This document shows positions 60,026 through 64,000 of a stretch of 64,000 nucleotides of DNA, in pieces. Made by a program: the position numbers and the translations under genes. The DNA lies in assembly GCF_000186865.1 (NCBI RefSeq), contig NW_008705573.1, positions 330,685 through 394,684 on the forward strand. The letters run 5' to 3'. The stretch comes from Aureococcus anophagefferens. Taxonomy: Eukaryota; Sar; Pelagophyceae; Pelagomonadales; Pelagomonadaceae. How positions within the stretch are numbered: position 1 is the stretch's first letter; each line of letters opens with the position of its first letter. The notes below the pieces were generated by a model, which made no database searches, was not told the origin of the DNA, and saw only the letters and a program-made list of their open reading frames with translations.

Positions 60026-60223
60026 ATGGACATGTTCTACCACTTTTCGCTGCTGCCCTTCCTGCCCGCGGTTCCTGACACGATGGTCTGCACCTGCCAG
60101 TCCGAGGACGAGCCGACCAGCGCGACCGCGCCGACGCCGCCGCCGGCGCGACCCGGCTCCGGCTACGCATTCGACCCGGACGCGCCCACGGCAGCGGAAA
60201 CCGCGTCGAATTCCTGGGTGTGA
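60026..60223 (+). CDS. Possible small protein, 65 aa
   Basis: ATG to TGA frame with mostly G/C third positions, in an otherwise empty 420-bp gap. MDMFYHFSLLPFLPAV is hydrophobic, followed by CTCQ and a Pro/Ala/Thr-rich tail ending NSWV. The frame is short and no family is recognised, so it may be chance. Confidence 0.35.
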   Translation: MDMFYHFSLLPFLPAVPDTMVCTCQSEDEPTSATAPTPPPARPGSGYAFDPDAPTAAETASNSWV

Positions 60224-60330
60224 AGCCGCGGACGACGCGCGCGCGGCGTCGAGGGCGCGCTCCGCGGCCTCGCGCCGCGGCGCGGCGCCTCCGGCACGGG
60301 ACGACGCCGCCGGGCGCGCGCGCGTGTTAC

Positions 60331-60486
60331 GAGCGTGATTATAATTCGACCTCTTCGAACATGTGCTCCGAGCGTGATTCTAATTCGACCTCTTCGAACA
60401 TGTGCTCCGAGCGTGATTATAGTTCGACCTCTTCGAACATGTGCTCCGAGCGTGATTATAATTCGACCTCTTCGAACATGTGCTCC
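60331..60486 (-). repeat. Four tandem 39-bp repeats across a stop codon
   Basis: Four complete 39-bp units (60331, 60370, 60409, 60448) with one or two substitutions each. They span the 3' end of the protease gene: in sense orientation the first unit encodes EHMFEEVEL then TAA; the rest lie in the 3' UTR. The period is 13 codons and the reading phase is kept. Confidence 0.93.
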
Positions 60487-62463
60487 TCGACGTTCGGGGC
60501 CGCGCCCCAGATGTCGGCCTCGGAGCGGCTCGCGTGGAGCGCGGAGACGGTCTCCTCGCGCGTCGCGACGACGGGCGCGGCGTCCGCGTCGTCGGCCCGG
60601 CGGCGCCTCGTCGGGAGCTCGACGCGCGGGAAGAAGCGCCGGCCGCTGCCCGGGCTGTCCCGCTTCATGATGCGCGGCGTGCGTGCCCAAGACGGGTCCT
60701 GGAGGTACTCGTCGTCGTCGGGGTCGTTGTACTCGTAGCCCCGGTTCCGCGGCGCGGATCGCGCCATGCGGCACATCGAGCAGACCACGGCGAACACGGA
60801 CGCCAGGAACAGCAAGAACACGAAGGCGCCGAGCGGCGAGTTCGTGCTCGTCGCCCGCGCGCCGCCCTTCTTCCTCCGCGGCGCCGGCGACGGCGCGGAA
60901 GACGGCGCGGAAGAGGGCGCGGAAGACGGCGCCGCGGACGGCGCGGAAGACGGCGCGGGGCTCGGCGCGGCCGCGGTCCCCGGGGAGGCCGCGCGGCTCT
61001 TCGCCAGGCCGATCGTGCGGTCGCGGACGTTCACGGCGAAGTAGTAGCGCTTCAAGAGCGCGTCGCCGAGGATCCACTCCCCTTCCCTGCCCTGGTCGAC
61101 GTCGACGTAGCACCGCGGCTCCGACACCCCCGGGTCGCAGGCGTCCTTCTCGTCGGCGCACGCGCCGCCGTCGCAGCCCCGCTCGACGCAGAACAGGTCC
61201 GGGCCCAGGCGCCCGTCGTCGCAGCTGTCGTCGCGCGCGTATTCCAGGAACTCGTCGGGCCAGCAGAGCCCGCGGCAGTCCAGGAACTCGCCGTCGCCGC
61301 AGTCCTGCTCCGACACGTAGGCCTCCGCGGGCAGGTCGAAGGACGCGCCGCCGAACTCGAAGGCGAGGCCCGCGTCTGACGCGGCGGCGTCGCACGGCGC
61401 GACGGCGATGTCGACCTGCGCGTCGGCCTCGAGGTCGCCGCAGGGCGCGATGTCGTACGTGCCGCCGTCGAGGTAGGCGTAGCACGTCGCGCCGACCGCG
61501 GCCATGACCGTCAGCGCGTCGCTCGGCGGCGCGACGAGGAACGTCGTCCCCGTGTCGAAGAGCGCGACGCCCCCGGCGAGGCGCGCCTCGCCGGGCGCCG
61601 CGGCCTCGCGGGAGACGACCGCGTCCAGCGTCGCGCTCCAGAGCGGGACGTCGCCGTCGGCGACGGGCAGCCACGTCAGGTCCCCGACGAAGGCCTCGGC
61701 GTCCACGCCCCCCAGGCTGACCTCGCCCGCGCCGCCGTCGCGCAGGGCGATGCCGAGCACGGGCGCGACGAGGCCCGCGGCCTGTGCCGAAACCAACCAC
61801 TGGTTTGGGGGGTCCCCACCAAACTTGAGAATTCTCTAGCTCGGTCAAATCAAAGTCGATTCGGCTGATTTTTGGACGGATCGATCGCTCTCGTCGAGTT
61901 CTCGAAGCACAGTGAAAGAGTCTGGTCCAAGTCGTTCGAATACGCTCACATTGAAGTCGGGTTGAAGATTTGGTTTCGGCACAGCCCGCGGCCATGCGCT
62001 CGAAGGCGGACGACGCGCCCGCGGAGGGCCCGAGGCCCAGGACGCCGTCCTCGTCGCCGCAGATCCAAAAGTTCGACGCGTCGACCTCGACGAAGGACTG
62101 GTTCGCCGTCGCGACGCCGCCCCAGCCGAGCGCGTCGCGCGCGGCGACGCCCACGACGCTGTCGCCGTCGGCGTACGCGATCTCGACGCGCGCGCCGTCG
62201 GAGGCGTACGTCGGCGACGCGTCGCGGTCGTAGATCGTCTGGGTGCAGGCATTGCAGTCCTTGCCCGCGACCCAGAGGTCGCTGCTGCCGGTGTCGACGA
62301 CGAGCTGGAGGGCCTGGCCGCCGAGGGTGACCTCCGTATAATAGATCGTGTCGTCGCAGGCCTCGATGGTCGCCCTGCCGCTCGCGGTCGTTCGTCTTTG
62401 TGTTCGCAGGCGTCGCGGCGACGCCGTCGCGCCGCATAGAGCGACGACGACGACTCGCCACAT
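60456..62463 (-). CDS. Pepsin-like aspartic protease (A1), membrane anchored
   Basis: Two exons (62463..61993 and 61781..60456) give 598 residues. MWRVVVVALCGATAS is a signal peptide. The two catalytic motifs are VVDTGSSDLWVAG and ALFDTGTTFLV. A Cys-rich insertion follows the second lobe (EQDCGDGEFLDCRGLCWPDE; DLFCVERGCDGGACADEKDAC, quoted in part) and the closing motif GEWILGDALLKRYYFAVNV is typical. A Pro/Ser/Ala-rich stalk precedes a membrane span (LGAFVFLLFLASVFAVVCSM) and a cytosolic tail ending in the first 39-bp repeat. Likely endomembrane or cell-surface protease. Removing introner B6 gives FERMAAGLVAPVLGI. Confidence 0.9.
61782..61992 (-). mobile_element. Introner element B6 (211-nt GC-AG intron)
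   Basis: Perfect octamers GCCGCGGG. Terminal repeats CTGTGCCGAAACCAA/TTGGTTTCGGCACAG are nearly perfect but differ from the rest of family B at matching positions at both ends, a compensated change. Forward orientation relative to the gene. Confidence 0.92.
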
Positions 62464-62989
62464 CGAGGCGAGAGAGGAGGAGCGCACTCCTCGAGAGTTT
62501 AGTGGGCCCCCCAGTGCCCGCGTCCGCCCAAGGCACACGCCGACGCCTACGCCGCTATCGTCGTCTCTGGGCAAGCGCCGCTTCTCGCCGCGGCGAATCG
62601 AGCGGCGCGGGTGCCCTTTCGCATCGCACAGGGGAGATTGGACCGCGCAGCTCCGCGACAAGCGCGAGCGCGCGCGCGGAATCGCGCGCGCGTTGTGGCG
62701 ATTTTGCGAGCGGCAACTTGAAGGCAACTAACCGAAAGGAGGTCCCTGATTGGTCAGGAGGTGGGTGGATGGGTGGCGGGCGCTCGATCGAAGAATCCGA
62801 CAGGACGTGCCTGGGAGGCCTCCTGGGATTTTATCCCGGGCGGGAGATTTTTATGGCAATTCTTCGAGGAAATCGCCCTGCATTTCAAGCGCGTCCGCCG
62901 TGCTCGCGTCCGCCGTGCTCGATAGTCTTTCTCCCGTGTGGTTCGAAGGCGGACCCGACGAAGTCGACAAGTGCACAACAGCCAGAAAC
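62464..62989. promoter_or_regulatory. Divergent promoter region, protease and Cys-rich gene
   Basis: 526 bp without a supported gene. Features: an inverted CCAAT box (TGATTGGTCA, about 62748-62757), a TATA-like TTTTATCC near 62830, and a 15-bp direct repeat GCGTCCGCCGTGCTC (about 62889-62919) just before the right-hand gene. The part near 62700-62900 is the least GC-rich. Confidence 0.4.
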
Positions 62990-64000
62990 ATGAACACGAA
63001 ATTCGTGAAGCTCTTGGCCCTCTCGGTCTCCTGCAGCCTCGTCGCGGGCGTGCCGCCAGGTTCGCGCGCCCTCCAACGCGGGCGGCGCGACGACGACGAC
63101 GACGACGGCTGGGATTGGGACGACGACTTCTGGGACGACGACTACGACTACGACTACTACTACGGCATCAGCGTCGACGACGGCGATCGGTGCGCGGAGC
63201 GCGATGAGCGCTGCGACGACGACACGGCGTGCTGCGGCAGCGATTCGTGCTTCTGGCTCGACGGCAAGGACTACGGCGAATGCGGCAAGAAGTGCCCCGA
63301 GAACGACCGCTTCGAGTGCTACGTGCCCGAGTGCGCGGAGCGCGATGAGCGCTGCGACGACGACACGGCGTGCTGCGGCAGCGATTCGTGCTTCTGGCTC
63401 GACGGCAAGGAGCCGTGTGGAAATCAAATCTTCATCCCGACTTCAATGTGCGCGTAATCGAACGGTTTGGACCAGACTCTTTCGCTATCGATTCGTCCAA
63501 AAATCAGCCGAATCGACTTCGATTTGACCGAGATAGAGAGTTCTGAAGTTGGTGGGAACCCCCAAACCAGCGGTTGATTTCCACACAGGCAAGGACCACG
63601 GTGAATGCCACAAGAACTGTCCCAACGACGACAAGTTCGAGTGCTATGTGCCCACGTGCGTCGAGCGCGGCGAGGACTGCTCCGCCGGCGGCGGCTCGTA
63701 CATGCCCTGCTGCGATTCCAGGGACTCGTGCTTCTGGAAGGACTCGGACACGGCCGAGTGCCGCCGCGAGTGCCCGGACAATCCGAGCTGGGACTGCTAC
63801 GTGGCGCCGGAACCGCGGCCGACGCCTCGGCCGACGCCGCGGCCCTCGAAGCGCCCGTCGCCGCTGCCGACTCCGCGGCCCGTCGCGCAGCCGGACCCCA
63901 CGGCGCGGCCCACGGCGCGGCCGAGCGCGAAGCCGACGCGCCGACCCACGCCTCGGCCGACAAAGCGCCCGTCGCCTCGACCAACAAAACGGCCGACGCC
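62990..64000 (+). CDS. Secreted Cys-rich repeat protein, C-terminus beyond window
   Basis: Two exons so far (62990..63404 and 63589..64000). MNTKFVKLLALSVSCSLVAGV is a signal peptide (quoted in part). After an Asp/Tyr-rich acidic segment (DWDDDFWDDDYDYDYYYG) come 47-residue modules with eight cysteines: CAERDERCDDDTACCGSDSC, then CGKKCPENDRFECYVPE. Modules 1 and 2 are near-identical (141-bp period, 81 identical bases); module 3 is diverged (CVERGEDCSAGGGSYMPCC). Then a Pro/Thr/Arg-rich repeat stalk (PRPTPRPTPRPSKRPS) continues past the end. Such modules recall carbohydrate-binding or knottin-like wall proteins; identity unknown. Confidence 0.8.
63190..63471 (+). repeat. 141-bp coding tandem repeat, one copy split by an introner
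   Basis: Copy 1 begins at 63190 and copy 2 at 63331. The first 81 bp of each (63190-63270 and 63331-63411) are identical by eye; then copy 2 is interrupted by introner B7 and resumes at 63589. The end given is the nominal second period including part of the element. Confidence 0.85.
63405..63588 (+). mobile_element. Introner element B7 (184-nt GC-AG intron)
   Basis: Octamers GCAAGGAG (5') and GCAAGGAC (3'). The homologous site in repeat copy 1 (63264-63271) reads GCAAGGAC without an element, giving an internal empty site. Forward orientation; about 27 nt shorter than B1, missing part of the middle. Junction LDGKDHGECHKNC. Confidence 0.95.

Noticed and set aside
60331..60486. CRISPR array
   Set aside because: Repeats are head-to-tail without spacers, only four units, within a eukaryotic gene end.
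60163..62727. 854-codon minus-strand open frame as one protein
   Set aside because: Only its first part (62463 to 61993) is the true protease exon; it reads through introner B6 and then out of frame.
6718..63588. Introners as insertion sequences coding a transposase
   Set aside because: No element exceeds 211 nt and none has an open frame of its own; they are non-autonomous and no transposase gene was seen in the window.

Overview
The window is nuclear DNA of a very GC-rich unicellular eukaryote, most likely a pelagophyte alga close to Aureococcus anophagefferens. Three things point there: real reading frames have almost only G or C at third codon positions; genes are closely packed (gaps often under 200 bp, convergent stop codons 1 bp apart or even sharing bases); and many introns are near-identical, transposon-like introner elements with terminal inverted repeats and 8-bp target duplications, as published for A. 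anophagefferens. Eukaryotic housekeeping genes (SF3B5, NOL10, VPS11, mitochondrial ATP synthase delta, a spliceosomal-intron-bearing CobW GTPase) and a nuclear-type tRNA-Ser confirm the domain of life. The species call is an inference.

Layout. 0-7.3 kb: start of a secreted protein, RING/Sel1-repeat protein, an unrecognised protein, a secreted GH28 pectinase-like enzyme carrying two tiny introners, a Cys-rich protein and a 2-hydroxyacid dehydrogenase. 7.3-8.7 kb: repeat-rich gene desert with an assembly gap. 8.7-18.9 kb: NOL10, a cupin-like secreted protein, a frameshifted glycosyltransferase-like gene, a large PDZ/RelA-SpoT-like/macro-domain protein, a CobW GTPase and ATP synthase delta. 19-29.7 kb: M64 peptidase, cation/proton antiporter, coiled-coil repeat protein, alpha/beta hydrolase, ankyrin protein, SF3B5, a TPR-acylthioesterase fusion and a membrane protein. 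29.9 kb: tRNA-Ser(GCU). 30-45 kb: hypotheticals, a FxP-motif protein, VPS11, an OSCA/TMEM63 channel, a TruA-type pseudouridine synthase and a secreted membrane protein. 45-55 kb: trehalose-phosphate synthase with a starch-binding domain, a tandem pair of paralogues with different base composition, a GT/LRR/hydrolase fusion, a UIM-like membrane protein and a cytochrome b5 reductase. 55-64 kb: SAM/U-box ubiquitin ligase with four introners, a pepsin-like membrane protease and a Cys-rich secreted protein running off the end.

The unifying theme is intron gain. I could assemble 23 introns; 19 are introner elements in three families: A (182-200 nt, nine copies), B (170-211 nt, eight copies) and C (88 nt, two copies). 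Every one has an 8-bp flanking duplication that starts with GC or GT and supplies the 5' splice site, while the element ends in AG. Eighteen of the 23 introns start with GC rather than GT. Removing each element restores an open protein, which is how exon junctions were set. Genes do not form operons; neighbours are functionally unrelated, so functions are assigned from domains only.
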